Assembly (NCBI RefSeq): GCF_013282155.1
Contig: NZ_BLWI01000013.1
Coordinates: forward strand, 107,602-171,601
Length of the DNA: 64,000 bases
Direction: 5' to 3'
Source: Sulfitobacter sp. HGT1
GTDB lineage: Bacteria; Pseudomonadota; Alphaproteobacteria; Rhodobacterales; Rhodobacteraceae
A program made the translations under genes and the position numbers. The number at the start of each line of letters is the position of its first letter. Within the stretch, counting starts at the first letter, position 1. This document shows, in pieces, positions 53,150 through 61,689 of this stretch. The notes under the pieces are model-generated. The model searched no databases, had not been told where the DNA came from, and saw nothing but the letters and a program-made list of their open reading frames with translations.

Positions 53150-54952
53150 TCATGGAGAAATCCCGGATTTCTTAATGCTATCAAGTGCAGTATCCAGGCG
53201 ATCCAGCCGCTCCTCGGCACCTTTAACGCGCAGGGGTAAAAGGGGAGACGGCGATGAATCAATATTATTTACCAATGATATCAGATGTTTGGACTCGGTC
53301 AGGTCGGGAAAGGCCCGTACAATCCTGTCTAATGTATCAAGATCACCTGATCTATTTACAGCAATCAACAAACGCGCAGCATCTTGCAGCTCAAATTTCT
53401 TTGGATGGGACTTCCACATCTGCAAATAAACATCTGCAGATTGCTCCCACTGTTCTTCTTCGGACAAAGCCATCCCCATATTGCGAAGATGGTCGACAGA
53501 GGGGTTTTCAAGAAAAACCCCAAGGAACTCGCCACGATCATCAAGACCAGACAGCACGCGCGCCCTTAGAACGCGATAATCTTCGATCGAATTCTTGCCC
53601 GCATTCAGGTCCATCAGCTCGAGCGTGACCCGCGCATGGTCAAGAAGTCCGCCGTTCAGCTGCGCTTGGGCCAGCTTCATGTTCAGTCGGAACAAGTCGG
53701 CACCAAAATCAGCTTGCTGTGCTTCTTCTTGTTCTTGGATGATCCGGATCGCGCTGCGATATTCCCTTGCTGCCAGATCAGTGGACCCAAGTTTAAGGAC
53801 GTAATCCGCCAAGATTTCAATCTGGCCTGCGAATCCGGGCAGCGTGCGGAAAACGGGCAACAATCTAAGGTGCAGATTCATCCAGTCTGATAGCGGGTAC
53901 TTTCCGTCCGCACCTTTTTGGTAGATGGACGCTAGCCGCTCTTGCGCTTCCCTGCGGATTTCTTCAACGTCCGGGTCCGACGGAAATCTGGCCAGCATTT
54001 TCGCCAAGGTTAGCGCCTCTTCGACCTCGTTGTGCAGCAGCTGATAGATGCGTGCCATTCTCCGGTGCAATTCAAGCTCATAGTGGCCGCCGCGCCATGA
54101 CTCGGATCCATTCTCAAGGGTGCTCTGTGCCGCGAGCAAGGCCCCCCTGCCCCCATTTTCCAGCGCCATATCGGCAATCGCCAGCCGCGCGCGCGCAGCA
54201 TAGATATCCTTCCCTTCAGCGGCCTCAAGATATGCGACAAGTGCCGCTGCATTATTGCTGCGCGTCTCGTTTGCGCGCCCGATCAGGAATTGCTCGGTGG
54301 GTGTGCCGGCCAGATCGGGCAGTTCTTTGATCAAGCGCAGCGCGACATCAGCGTGCTGGGTCAAGTCAAGTTCCACCATAGCCTCGACAAATAATGGCAG
54401 CAGCTCTCGCAACACCGCCTTGGATTGCTGGCCAAGCCCGGTAAAGCTCGACTTAACATTCGTCTGCAAAAGCTGACCGTCGGAAGATGAAATTGCCTGA
54501 AGGCTGGACCAAAAGGCCATATCCGTCCGTGCAGGGTCACTTAGGGGGGACGTGGCAAACGCCGCAACCGGATCGCCCTTCAGCAAGGCGGCAGCGTCGC
54601 TTAATGCCCGGTAGCGCCTGGCGTCTACCGGGCTGTCCGGCACCACCCTATCAAGGACAGACGATGCCTCGTCTAATAGCATATGGGTCAGGTAAAGCTC
54701 CGCCGTATCCATCAGCGTCTCGGTGTGCTCGGACCCGCTTCCGGCACTTAGCTTTGCGATTAATGCGCTCAGGTCTTCTTTGAATGTGCTCGCCTGCCAA
54801 TACTGCAAGTCTAAATCAGCGCGCCTTTGGCCTGTTGCCAAAGGATGTGTGGTCGATTTGCCTGCAAGTTCAGTTGCAGAAGCGCCCGAATAACCCACCG
54901 GTCCAGCAAGAAGCAAAGCGACACAGCCGCATTTTACACATGATCTAACCAT
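53150..54952 (-). CDS. Exported TPR-like helical repeat protein, unknown
   Basis: A 600-residue protein with a probable signal peptide (CVKCGCVALLLAGPVGYSGASA) and an almost wholly helical body containing TPR-like repeats (for example ALVAYLEAAEGKDIYAARARLAIAD, DPDVEEIRREAQERLASIYQKG, EEQWEQSADVYLQMWK). Position within the island and periplasmic export suggest a stator or basal-body accessory factor, perhaps analogous to rhizobial MotC, which MotE (encoded at 36910) stabilises. That link is inference; the length is greater than MotC. Monocistronic, divergent from flgF. Confidence 0.6.
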   Translation of the reverse strand: MVRSCVKCGCVALLLAGPVGYSGASATELAGKSTTHPLATGQRRADLDLQYWQASTFKEDLSALIAKLSAGSGSEHTETLMDTAELYLTHMLLDEASSVLDRVVPDSPVDARRYRALSDAAALLKGDPVAAFATSPLSDPARTDMAFWSSLQAISSSDGQLLQTNVKSSFTGLGQQSKAVLRELLPLFVEAMVELDLTQHADVALRLIKELPDLAGTPTEQFLIGRANETRSNNAAALVAYLEAAEGKDIYAARARLAIADMALENGGRGALLAAQSTLENGSESWRGGHYELELHRRMARIYQLLHNEVEEALTLAKMLARFPSDPDVEEIRREAQERLASIYQKGADGKYPLSDWMNLHLRLLPVFRTLPGFAGQIEILADYVLKLGSTDLAAREYRSAIRIIQEQEEAQQADFGADLFRLNMKLAQAQLNGGLLDHARVTLELMDLNAGKNSIEDYRVLRARVLSGLDDRGEFLGVFLENPSVDHLRNMGMALSEEEQWEQSADVYLQMWKSHPKKFELQDAARLLIAVNRSGDLDTLDRIVRAFPDLTESKHLISLVNNIDSSPSPLLPLRVKGAEERLDRLDTALDSIKKSGISP

Positions 54953-54961
54953 TACATTGTT

Positions 54962-54994
54962 CTTGCTCTCAAGTTTAAACCCTGTATTAAACTT
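54962..54994. promoter_or_regulatory. Overlapping dyads in flgF upstream region
   Basis: CTTG-CTCT-CAAG (54962-54973) is followed by a perfect inverted repeat AAGTTTAA (54971-54978) and TTAAACTT (54987-54994) with an 8-nt spacer. They lie between the divergent TPR-like gene and flgF and resemble other CTTG/CAAG dyads of the island; candidate operator. Confidence 0.4.
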
Positions 54995-55071
54995 GTAGTC
55001 GCCAAGATATAATATTGCAACAGTCTGCTAGCTGTTCAAGTCGGGTGATTGTTGCCACGGGGGGATTTCAA

Positions 55072-55803
55072 ATGACCAATATCAGCTATGTTTCCCTTTC
55101 TCAAACTACTCTGCTTGAGAGGAACCTGAACACGACTGCGCATAATCTCGCGAACGCGTCTACTTCGGGTTATAAGGCCATCAATCCTTTGGTTGAATCT
55201 GTTGAGTATGGCAGCGGTGAAAACACGATCAGCTATGTTCAGGATCGCGGAAGCTACCTTGATCTTGCGAGCGGCCCGCTGACGCCCACGGGCAACCCGT
55301 TTGATATTGCCCTCTCTGGCGACGGTTGGCTTTCCTTCGGGATGGAAAATGGTGAAACCGACTATAGCCGCCATGGTCGCCTTGTGGTGGATGCGGACGG
55401 GCAGCTTAAGACTTCGGCTGGATTGCCGGTTCTTGATGCGGGCGGCGGGCCGGTGCTGTTGCCCGATGATATCGGGGATCAGGTTGTCATCACGCAAGGC
55501 GGTACGATTACAGATCAGAGCGGTGCCGTTCTTGGGAGCATTGGGATTCTCAAGATACAAAATGCAGCCGGATTATTGCCGCTTGGGCGGGGCATGTATC
55601 AACTGCCTGAAGGTGCAGCGGCCCCTGTAGCCGCCGAAGATGTTAAGGTAAATCAAGGCTTTGTTGAGGGCAGCAATGTCGAGGCCGTGCTTGAAATGAC
55701 ACGCCTTATTTCAATTCAGCGGGCCTATGAGAATTCCATAAAGCTAATGACGCAAGACGATGAATTGACGAAAGCAGCGATCCAGAAACTGGGACGCATC
55801 TGA
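55072..55803 (+). CDS. flgF: FlgF, proximal rod protein
   Basis: A 243-residue rod protein: N-terminal SQTTLLERNLNTTAHNLANASTSGYKA-type motif, central GDGWLSF and SRHGRLVVDADGQLKTSAG, C-terminal NVEAVLEMTRLISIQRAYENSIKLM-type helix. The ATG at 55072 has GGGGGA about 7 nt upstream. First gene of flgF-flgG-flgA-flgH-fliL2. Confidence 0.94.
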   Translation: MTNISYVSLSQTTLLERNLNTTAHNLANASTSGYKAINPLVESVEYGSGENTISYVQDRGSYLDLASGPLTPTGNPFDIALSGDGWLSFGMENGETDYSRHGRLVVDADGQLKTSAGLPVLDAGGGPVLLPDDIGDQVVITQGGTITDQSGAVLGSIGILKIQNAAGLLPLGRGMYQLPEGAAAPVAAEDVKVNQGFVEGSNVEAVLEMTRLISIQRAYENSIKLMTQDDELTKAAIQKLGRI

Positions 55804-55825
55804 TGAGATTGAATGGGAGCATCAA

Positions 55826-56611
55826 ATGAAAGCACTTGGTATCGCCGCGACAGGTATGCTCGCGCAACAAACAAACGTTGATGTCATCGCCAACAACATC
55901 GCCAACGCCAACACCACCGGTTTCAAAAGCGGGCGCGCGGCGTTCAAGGATCTTGTCTACCAAAGCCAGAACAGCGCCGGATCGCTGACCTCGGCAGAGG
56001 GCACAGCACGGCCGGTTGGGACCGACATTGGCCTTGGCGTGCAAGCGGCGGGTGTCATCCGGCACAACGCTCAAGGCGGGTTGATCCAGACAGAAAACCA
56101 AATGGATCTCGCGATCGAGGGAAGTGGTTATTTTGTGGTTAACCGTCCTGATGGCACGCAAGCCTATACCCGCGACGGGAACTTTGAGCTGAGCGCCGAA
56201 GGGCAGTTCGTAACCCTGAATGGGTACGGTGTTGAGCCGGCCATTATTGTTCCAGAACTAACCCGGCAAATCGAGATTAACCAAGCCGGTATCGTCATGG
56301 CCTATGTTGAAAACCAAACAGACCCGGTTGAACTTGGTCAGCTAACCATGGCGACTTTCATTAATGATGCGGGGCTTAAGCCCTTGGGTGACAACATGAT
56401 GGAAGCAACACCCGCGTCGGGCGAAGCCGTGCAGTCGAACCCGGGAGAGCCCGGTATCGGCATCCTGAGACAAGGATATCTTGAGCAATCAAACGTGAAT
56501 ATCATTCAGCAGATCACCGATTTGATACAGGCGCAGCGCGCTTACGAGATGAACTCCAAGGCGATCGAGACTGCTGACCAAATCATGACCACGACGAACC
56601 AAATCAAGTAA
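55826..56611 (+). CDS. flgG: FlgG, distal rod protein
   Basis: A 261-residue rod protein of standard length, starting MKALGIAATGMLAQQTNVDV with IANNIANANTTGFK and ending with LIQAQRAYEMNSKAIETADQ. It forms the distal rod through the P and L rings. It lies 22 nt after flgF. Confidence 0.97.
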   Translation: MKALGIAATGMLAQQTNVDVIANNIANANTTGFKSGRAAFKDLVYQSQNSAGSLTSAEGTARPVGTDIGLGVQAAGVIRHNAQGGLIQTENQMDLAIEGSGYFVVNRPDGTQAYTRDGNFELSAEGQFVTLNGYGVEPAIIVPELTRQIEINQAGIVMAYVENQTDPVELGQLTMATFINDAGLKPLGDNMMEATPASGEAVQSNPGEPGIGILRQGYLEQSNVNIIQQITDLIQAQRAYEMNSKAIETADQIMTTTNQIK

Positions 56612-56624
56612 TGAGGTCGGGTAA

Positions 56625-57308
56625 ATGAAGCTGATCAGAAGTTTAACGCGCCTTTATCTTGGCGTCCTTGCCGCCGTCATCTTGGCGTCGGTAGCGACGG
56701 CAGAGAGTATTCCGGTGACGGAACTGGTCGAAGAGCGCACGATGGCCGAGCTTGGTGCCACGATCCCTGTCAATGGACGCATGGATATCCAGATGGCAGA
56801 AGGCATGATTAGCAGTGGCCGTTTTATCCAGGAGTTTTGGATCGATCATAAAACCGGTCAGTTTATTGCGAATGTCATGACTGACGCCAATATCCCTCAA
56901 CGGGTTTGGGGGGTTGTGATCATTAACCTTTCTGTTCCGGTTCCAAATCAGCGCCTGCAACCTGATCAGATCGTGAGCAGAAGCGACATCACCATGGTGG
57001 ATATGCCAATGCAGCGCTTGGGGTCTTTTGCCATAAGCGATGTCGATGAACTGGTTGGCCAGCAGGTGCGCCGGATGCTTGTGGCCGGCAGACCGGTGCC
57101 ACGGCAATCTGTTATGCCGCCCCGGATTATTACCCGCGGTGAAGACGTGAAAATCCAGTTAAATTATGGCGGCTTGCGCCTTACAGCAAAGGGCAAAGCA
57201 ATGGCTGACGCACATGCAGGGGAAGAAATTCGTGTGGTTAATCTCTCCAGCAACAAAGCAATCTCGGCCATCGCGACAGGTGCCGGAATCGTAGAGGTCG
57301 TAAGATGA
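56625..57308 (+). CDS. flgA: FlgA, P-ring assembly chaperone
   Basis: A 227-residue protein with signal peptide (LYLGVLAAVILASVATA) and C-terminal SAF-like domain containing MVDMPMQRLG, PRQSVMPPRIITRGEDVKI and GEEIRVVNLSSNKAISAIATG. FlgA assists FlgI polymerisation in the periplasm. Its TGA overlaps the flgH ATG. Confidence 0.92.
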   Translation: MKLIRSLTRLYLGVLAAVILASVATAESIPVTELVEERTMAELGATIPVNGRMDIQMAEGMISSGRFIQEFWIDHKTGQFIANVMTDANIPQRVWGVVIINLSVPVPNQRLQPDQIVSRSDITMVDMPMQRLGSFAISDVDELVGQQVRRMLVAGRPVPRQSVMPPRIITRGEDVKIQLNYGGLRLTAKGKAMADAHAGEEIRVVNLSSNKAISAIATGAGIVEVVR

Positions 57309-58042
57309 AATTGATGCGGTTAATCGACCTTAAGGGTTTGCTAATCTTGCTATCCGTTGTTGCAGTGTCCGCCTGCGAGCAGATCAATGAAACGCGCAAT
57401 CCAACAGTCAGTGATCTGACCCTTGATCCTAATGCGATGGGTGAAGTTAACCGGATAAGCATTCCAATGCCGCCCCCGGTCGCGCCTGCAGTCGCAACAC
57501 GTGCCGAAGCGTCGAGCCTGTGGGATTCCCGCAAACCCCAGCTTTTCCAAGATCGCCGCGCCGGAAATGTCGGTGATCTGGTGACGGTCCTGATCGACAT
57601 CAACGATCGCGCCCAGCTACAAAATGCTTCGGGACGTAGTCGGTCTGCATCGCAAAGTGTTGCAGATCCGGATATCCTTAACCTTGATATATCGACTGAT
57701 AGCGGCAAGTTGTTGGGCCTGGACAGCAATTCATCGGTCAACGGTGAAGGGTCTATCCGCAGGAATGAATCGATCCGCTTGCGTGTGGCCGCGCTGATCA
57801 TCCAAACGCTTCCGAACGGAAACTTTGTGATCGCCGGGCGCCAGGAAGTCAAAGTTAACGCTGAACTGCGGGAGCTAAGGATTGCCGGCATTATCCGTCA
57901 GGCGGATATCTATGTTGATAACACCATCGACTATGACAAAGTTGCCGAGGCACGGATCACCTATGGTGGGCGCGGACAGATTTCGACGGTTCAAACACCA
58001 AGATACGGGCAAGATGTGCTTGAAGTTATCCTTCCATATTAG
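57305..58042 (+). CDS. flgH: FlgH, L-ring lipoprotein
   Basis: A 245-residue protein with a lipoprotein signal (lipobox VSAC, lipidated C24) and FlgH motifs SLWDSRKPQLFQDRRAGNVGDLVTVLI-type and NGNFVIAGRQEVKVNAELRELRIAGIIR-type. It forms the outer-membrane L ring. ATGA overlap with flgA. Confidence 0.95.
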   Translation: MKLMRLIDLKGLLILLSVVAVSACEQINETRNPTVSDLTLDPNAMGEVNRISIPMPPPVAPAVATRAEASSLWDSRKPQLFQDRRAGNVGDLVTVLIDINDRAQLQNASGRSRSASQSVADPDILNLDISTDSGKLLGLDSNSSVNGEGSIRRNESIRLRVAALIIQTLPNGNFVIAGRQEVKVNAELRELRIAGIIRQADIYVDNTIDYDKVAEARITYGGRGQISTVQTPRYGQDVLEVILPY

Positions 58043-58054
58043 AAGGTACCTCCA

Positions 58055-58516
58055 ATGATGAAAATCATGATTATCGGTGCCCTCGTTTTGGGAATGGGGG
58101 CGGCGGGCTATTTTGGTGAGCAATTTTTGCGCCCGACCCAAGCCCCTGTCTCAGAGGCCGCTGCCGTCCATAAAAATGAGCTTTTGTTCAAGATGCCTCT
58201 GGGCAATTTCACTATGCAGATCACGCAGCCTAGTGAAGTTATTAACATGACGATTAATCTTGATGTCTATGTGATGGGCGCTGCGGCATTTGCCAAAATC
58301 AATGGTGCAAATGGGCGAGCTTTGCTGCGCGATGGAGCTGTCGCGGCCATAGCCGAGGTTGCGACGACAAACTTGGGGATCACTGTGACCGACGAAGAAG
58401 ACGTCATGAAGCTTGATCTATCAGAGCAGATCGTGCGCAAGCTTTATGTCAATTTCCCCTATGTGCGCACGGCAAGGATCAATGCCATTTTCATGAGGAA
58501 AAGCGTAAGAAAATAA
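58055..58516 (+). CDS. FliL-like protein (copy 2)
   Basis: A 153-residue protein with one N-terminal membrane helix (IMIIGALVLGMGAAGYF) and a periplasmic domain of FliL-like layout (FKMPLGNFTMQI, MTINLDVYVMG, LYVNFPYVRTARINAIFMRK). In rhizobia a fliL gene follows flgH in this position, which supports the call. It differs from the copy at 34902 in lacking the long acidic linker. AAGG lies about 8 nt before the ATG. Confidence 0.65.
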   Translation: MMKIMIIGALVLGMGAAGYFGEQFLRPTQAPVSEAAAVHKNELLFKMPLGNFTMQITQPSEVINMTINLDVYVMGAAAFAKINGANGRALLRDGAVAAIAEVATTNLGITVTDEEDVMKLDLSEQIVRKLYVNFPYVRTARINAIFMRKSVRK

Positions 58517-58532
58517 GGTTTTAATCTAGGGA

Positions 58533-59204
58533 TCAGCTTGCGGATTTTACGGTAATCGAGGAAACGGTTTCCCCGCCATCCAAGCCAAAAATGATCTCAC
58601 CTTCATGAAACCTTACATCTTCCACCTTAGCGTTCCGGGAAACCTGCACATCAACGGCATTTCCTGCGGAATCTTTGGCGATCATCTGTACGGTATATTT
58701 TCCGGCAAGTAGATCGTTCCCGTAGCTATCTTTCCCGTTCCATTCCAAGGGGTTGGCGGTTCCGGTCAAGGTGGATAAGCCTGACAATTTGCGCACGACA
58801 CGCCCCAGATTGTCGATGATATTGGCGGTTACTTCTGTTGCACCCGGCCCCACTTCGTAGGTTGAACCGTTTGTCCCGTTTTCCATGATGACTGTATTTG
58901 ATGCCACGTTCACATCGCGCCCCAAAAGATCAAGGCCACCAAGATTCATCAAGCCACTGATTTGACTTGTTAATGTCTCCAGACGTGTGTTTGTCTGAAC
59001 CGCTTGTTCGACCTGCGACAACTGGGCCAACTGCGCCACGAATTGCGTGCTATCAACCGGTTCAAGCGGATCCTGGTTCGAAATCTGTGCCGTCAAAAGC
59101 GTCAAGAATTTGTTATAATCATCACCAAGTTGGGACAGGGATGAATTGGCCTGATCGGTTTTCGATGCGGTAACACTGCTCAGCAACGTTTGGCTCGTTA
59201 ACAT
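58533..59204 (-). CDS. flgD: FlgD, hook-capping protein
   Basis: A 223-residue protein with the FlgD N-terminal signature (DDYNKFLTLLTAQISNQDPLEPVDSTQFVAQLAQ-type) and a C-terminal FlgD Ig-like region (EWNGKDSYGNDLLAGKYTV). It caps the growing hook for FlgE addition. It follows fliK by 12 nt in the sigma factor-fliK-flgD operon. Confidence 0.95.
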   Translation of the reverse strand: MLTSQTLLSSVTASKTDQANSSLSQLGDDYNKFLTLLTAQISNQDPLEPVDSTQFVAQLAQLSQVEQAVQTNTRLETLTSQISGLMNLGGLDLLGRDVNVASNTVIMENGTNGSTYEVGPGATEVTANIIDNLGRVVRKLSGLSTLTGTANPLEWNGKDSYGNDLLAGKYTVQMIAKDSAGNAVDVQVSRNAKVEDVRFHEGEIIFGLDGGETVSSITVKSAS

Positions 59205-59216
59205 CGGTAATCTCCC

Positions 59217-60788
59217 TTAGGTGAACAAATCGAGCTGACCGTCTGCGACGATATCAACATGTTCAGATTTGGTATCAGCTTCGAACATCATGCTACCCTG
59301 ATTAACAGAGTTTTTGGACTGTTGTTGGCTTTGACCACCAGTATCATTGGTGTCACTTTGCTCAAAGTCAAAATTACTCGCGTCAGACATGCCAATAGCA
59401 TGTGCTAACAGTTGCCGCTCATCGCGCAAAGCTTGAAGAACCATTGAGTTTTCGACTCTAACCATGACCCTTGTAGTATTATCCTTTTCCGTGAGGATTT
59501 CGATATCTATCTTTCCAAAACCTCGGGGTAAAAGGCTAACCATTGTACGGCCTTTACGGACGTCAAATGACTTCACTTGGGCAACCAAAGCTTCGGCGAA
59601 ATGCTTTGGTGCCGTCTTGGGGTGTGCGTCCAGCCCGTCAATTGATCTGCTGGAAAGCATATTCTGTGACGCCGCCAGCGCTTCGGTCTCATTGATCGAC
59701 TGAAGTTGGAGGTCCGTTGTCATTTCAGTAGGGATTTCACCAAGGCCGATTCCTTTTACCGATGTCATGTCAAACGTCAGCTTGTTGAAAATATCTGGTG
59801 TCTGTGTGATTTGCGCTGTGGTTGTCGCCATGGCGAACTTGCCCGAAATTTGCTCAGGCGGTTCATCAGCGGCTGTTTCCGAAGTTACCGAAGACGCCGT
59901 TGGCTGCCTATTGGTTTGAAAAACATCGCGCGTTTTCTTGAAGGTTTGAGCTTTGATATCCTTGATCGGTACGGTGGCAACCGGCCCATCTGCCTGCACC
60001 GTCGCAGCCGCCTGCTGGGGAGTTTTCGAGGTTTCAGTAGCACCGGTCAAGTTTTGCAAAGCCCCCTGCCCTTCTTCTTGCGAAGGTTCGGAAACTGTAT
60101 TTGCCATTTTCGGACTGGCTGCAGCTTGCGTAAGAAGCTGAACCGCCCCCGGTGGTTTTTGCTCACCCGTGCTTGGTTTGACTTGTACCGCTGTTGAAGA
60201 TTGAAGTTGCTGCAAAGGATCGGCTGTTTGGATACCAAGATCAGTCTGGATGCCATTTGAGGCAGACGTTTGTGCGAGCTGCGGGGCGGTTGCCGCCACC
60301 AGAGAAAGCCCATCAGAACTTTCGACATCGCCCTCTGTCAATAACGCACCGGTTTTAAGAGCCGCCGGATCGACCGTTACCGGAACAAGAAGGCCCGCCT
60401 CAGGCATCATTCCCATCAAGACGTTCGCGGCTTCATCGCTCAGAGGTGGCTGAGCGGGGGTAATCGGTTCTGCTGATATCAGGCTTCCAAGCGATGCGCC
60501 GGTGCCATCCAGCATTTCCAGATTACCCAACGTAAAAAGATCATCTTTCCCGGTCACATCAGAAAATAACGCGGCAAGGCTGCCTGATAGACCGACTTTA
60601 TTTTGACCTTCGCCGGCACCAGTCACATTCGGCGTCGCACCCGATTTTGTGGGTGTGACGGCAGCGCCTGATTTTGATACTTGGCCGTTTCCGACCAAAG
60701 CAGAGAATGCGCCTGACGAAGCTGTTGATGGTTTCGCGGCAGGGCTAAAGCCAGTATCGGTACCAGTCGGTGGGAGAATAAAATTCAC
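59217..60788 (-). CDS. fliK: FliK, hook-length control protein
   Basis: A 523-residue protein: long, Gln/Thr/Ser-rich, low-conservation N-terminal ruler (1-400) and a C-terminal switch domain (about 410-490) with VSLLPRGFGKIDIEI and VENSMVLQALRDERQLLAHAI. It measures hook length and triggers the FlhB specificity switch. The GTG start lies 1 nt after the sigma-factor stop, a strong sign of co-translation. Confidence 0.9.
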   Translation of the reverse strand: MNFILPPTGTDTGFSPAAKPSTASSGAFSALVGNGQVSKSGAAVTPTKSGATPNVTGAGEGQNKVGLSGSLAALFSDVTGKDDLFTLGNLEMLDGTGASLGSLISAEPITPAQPPLSDEAANVLMGMMPEAGLLVPVTVDPAALKTGALLTEGDVESSDGLSLVAATAPQLAQTSASNGIQTDLGIQTADPLQQLQSSTAVQVKPSTGEQKPPGAVQLLTQAAASPKMANTVSEPSQEEGQGALQNLTGATETSKTPQQAAATVQADGPVATVPIKDIKAQTFKKTRDVFQTNRQPTASSVTSETAADEPPEQISGKFAMATTTAQITQTPDIFNKLTFDMTSVKGIGLGEIPTEMTTDLQLQSINETEALAASQNMLSSRSIDGLDAHPKTAPKHFAEALVAQVKSFDVRKGRTMVSLLPRGFGKIDIEILTEKDNTTRVMVRVENSMVLQALRDERQLLAHAIGMSDASNFDFEQSDTNDTGGQSQQQSKNSVNQGSMMFEADTKSEHVDIVADGQLDLFT

Positions 60789-60789
60789 G

Positions 60790-61473
60790 TTAACTTGCTC
60801 TACTTGTTACGACGCCGCGCGACACCAGTTCAGTTTTTAGCCGTACCATCGCACGACGTTCAAGTTGGCGTAATTTGTCAGAGTTAACGCCAAGGCGAAC
60901 TGATAAATCCTTAACTGATTCAGGGGGTTGCTTGATCATCCGGCATTGCACGACTTCCCGGTCAATCGCATCAAGACCTGACATCGCGTCAGAAATATTC
61001 TTGCACATTATTTGGTGGGAAGATCGGGTAATCAAATGCTCTTCGGGACTTTGGTCTTCAGACACCAAAGACAGAAGCGTGTTTTCGTCATCAACCGAAT
61101 GGCGGGTCGGTGCTGGGGCTTCTTTGGATGTGCCTTCGGGCGTGTCAACGATCGCATGAAGTCGGTTACGGGCCGTGATCGTTGCGTTTTTCACCCACCA
61201 GCGGGCATAGGTCGAAAACCGAACGTCCCGATCAAGATCAAACATTTCTGCTGCCTTGATCAAACCGATTATTCCTTCCGAAATAAGGTCTTCCCGGTCA
61301 GCTTGGTCACTGCTCAACTTGCGCGCCCAATAATAAACAATGCGCGCATGGGACAAAAGAAGCTCTTCCAGTGCGCTTGGATCTTTGTTCGTTTGCCAGC
61401 CTTCAATGAGAGCCCGTTCTTGTTCCCACTCTAAAAAGGGCGCTGAACGCGCCAACGCGTACGAGATTTCCAT
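60790..61473 (-). CDS. RpoH-like sigma-70-family factor of the flagellar island
   Basis: A 228-residue sigma factor. Region 2 reads ARIVYYWARKLSSDQADREDLISEGIIGLIKAAEMFDLDRDVRFSTYARWWVKNA in parts, closest in style to sigma-32; region 4 (DREVVQCRMIK...VKDLSVRLGVNSDKLRQLERRAM) is present. It is shorter than typical RpoH (about 300), lacking much of the N-terminus and linker. The ATG at 61473 (MEISYALA) is preferred over an upstream GTG. It heads the operon with fliK and flgD and has a CtrA-like box upstream, so a flagellar-specific role like FliA's is plausible. Confidence 0.8.
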   Translation of the reverse strand: MEISYALARSAPFLEWEQERALIEGWQTNKDPSALEELLLSHARIVYYWARKLSSDQADREDLISEGIIGLIKAAEMFDLDRDVRFSTYARWWVKNATITARNRLHAIVDTPEGTSKEAPAPTRHSVDDENTLLSLVSEDQSPEEHLITRSSHQIMCKNISDAMSGLDAIDREVVQCRMIKQPPESVKDLSVRLGVNSDKLRQLERRAMVRLKTELVSRGVVTSRAS

Positions 61474-61540
61474 GTGCCTGCCCAACTTTTCTTTTTTCTC
61501 ACAACAGCACACTTTTTTGTTCTTTAGAAGAACATTTCAG

Positions 61541-61555
61541 TTAAAGCATGATTAA
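61541..61555 (-). promoter_or_regulatory. CtrA-like box upstream of the sigma factor-fliK-flgD operon
   Basis: TTAA-N7-TTAA 68-82 nt upstream of the sigma-factor ATG. It would place this regulator under CtrA. Confidence 0.45.
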
Positions 61556-61689
61556 TTTTGGACAGAACTTAGATGCTCATGTAAAATAAGGTGCATCCCC
61601 CTAAAGGATCTTGTCGGTTTGGAAGGCTAAGTTTGCGGTGGCACAGCTCTTCGCGAGACGATCACCCAATATTCGGATGGCAGCCCTAT

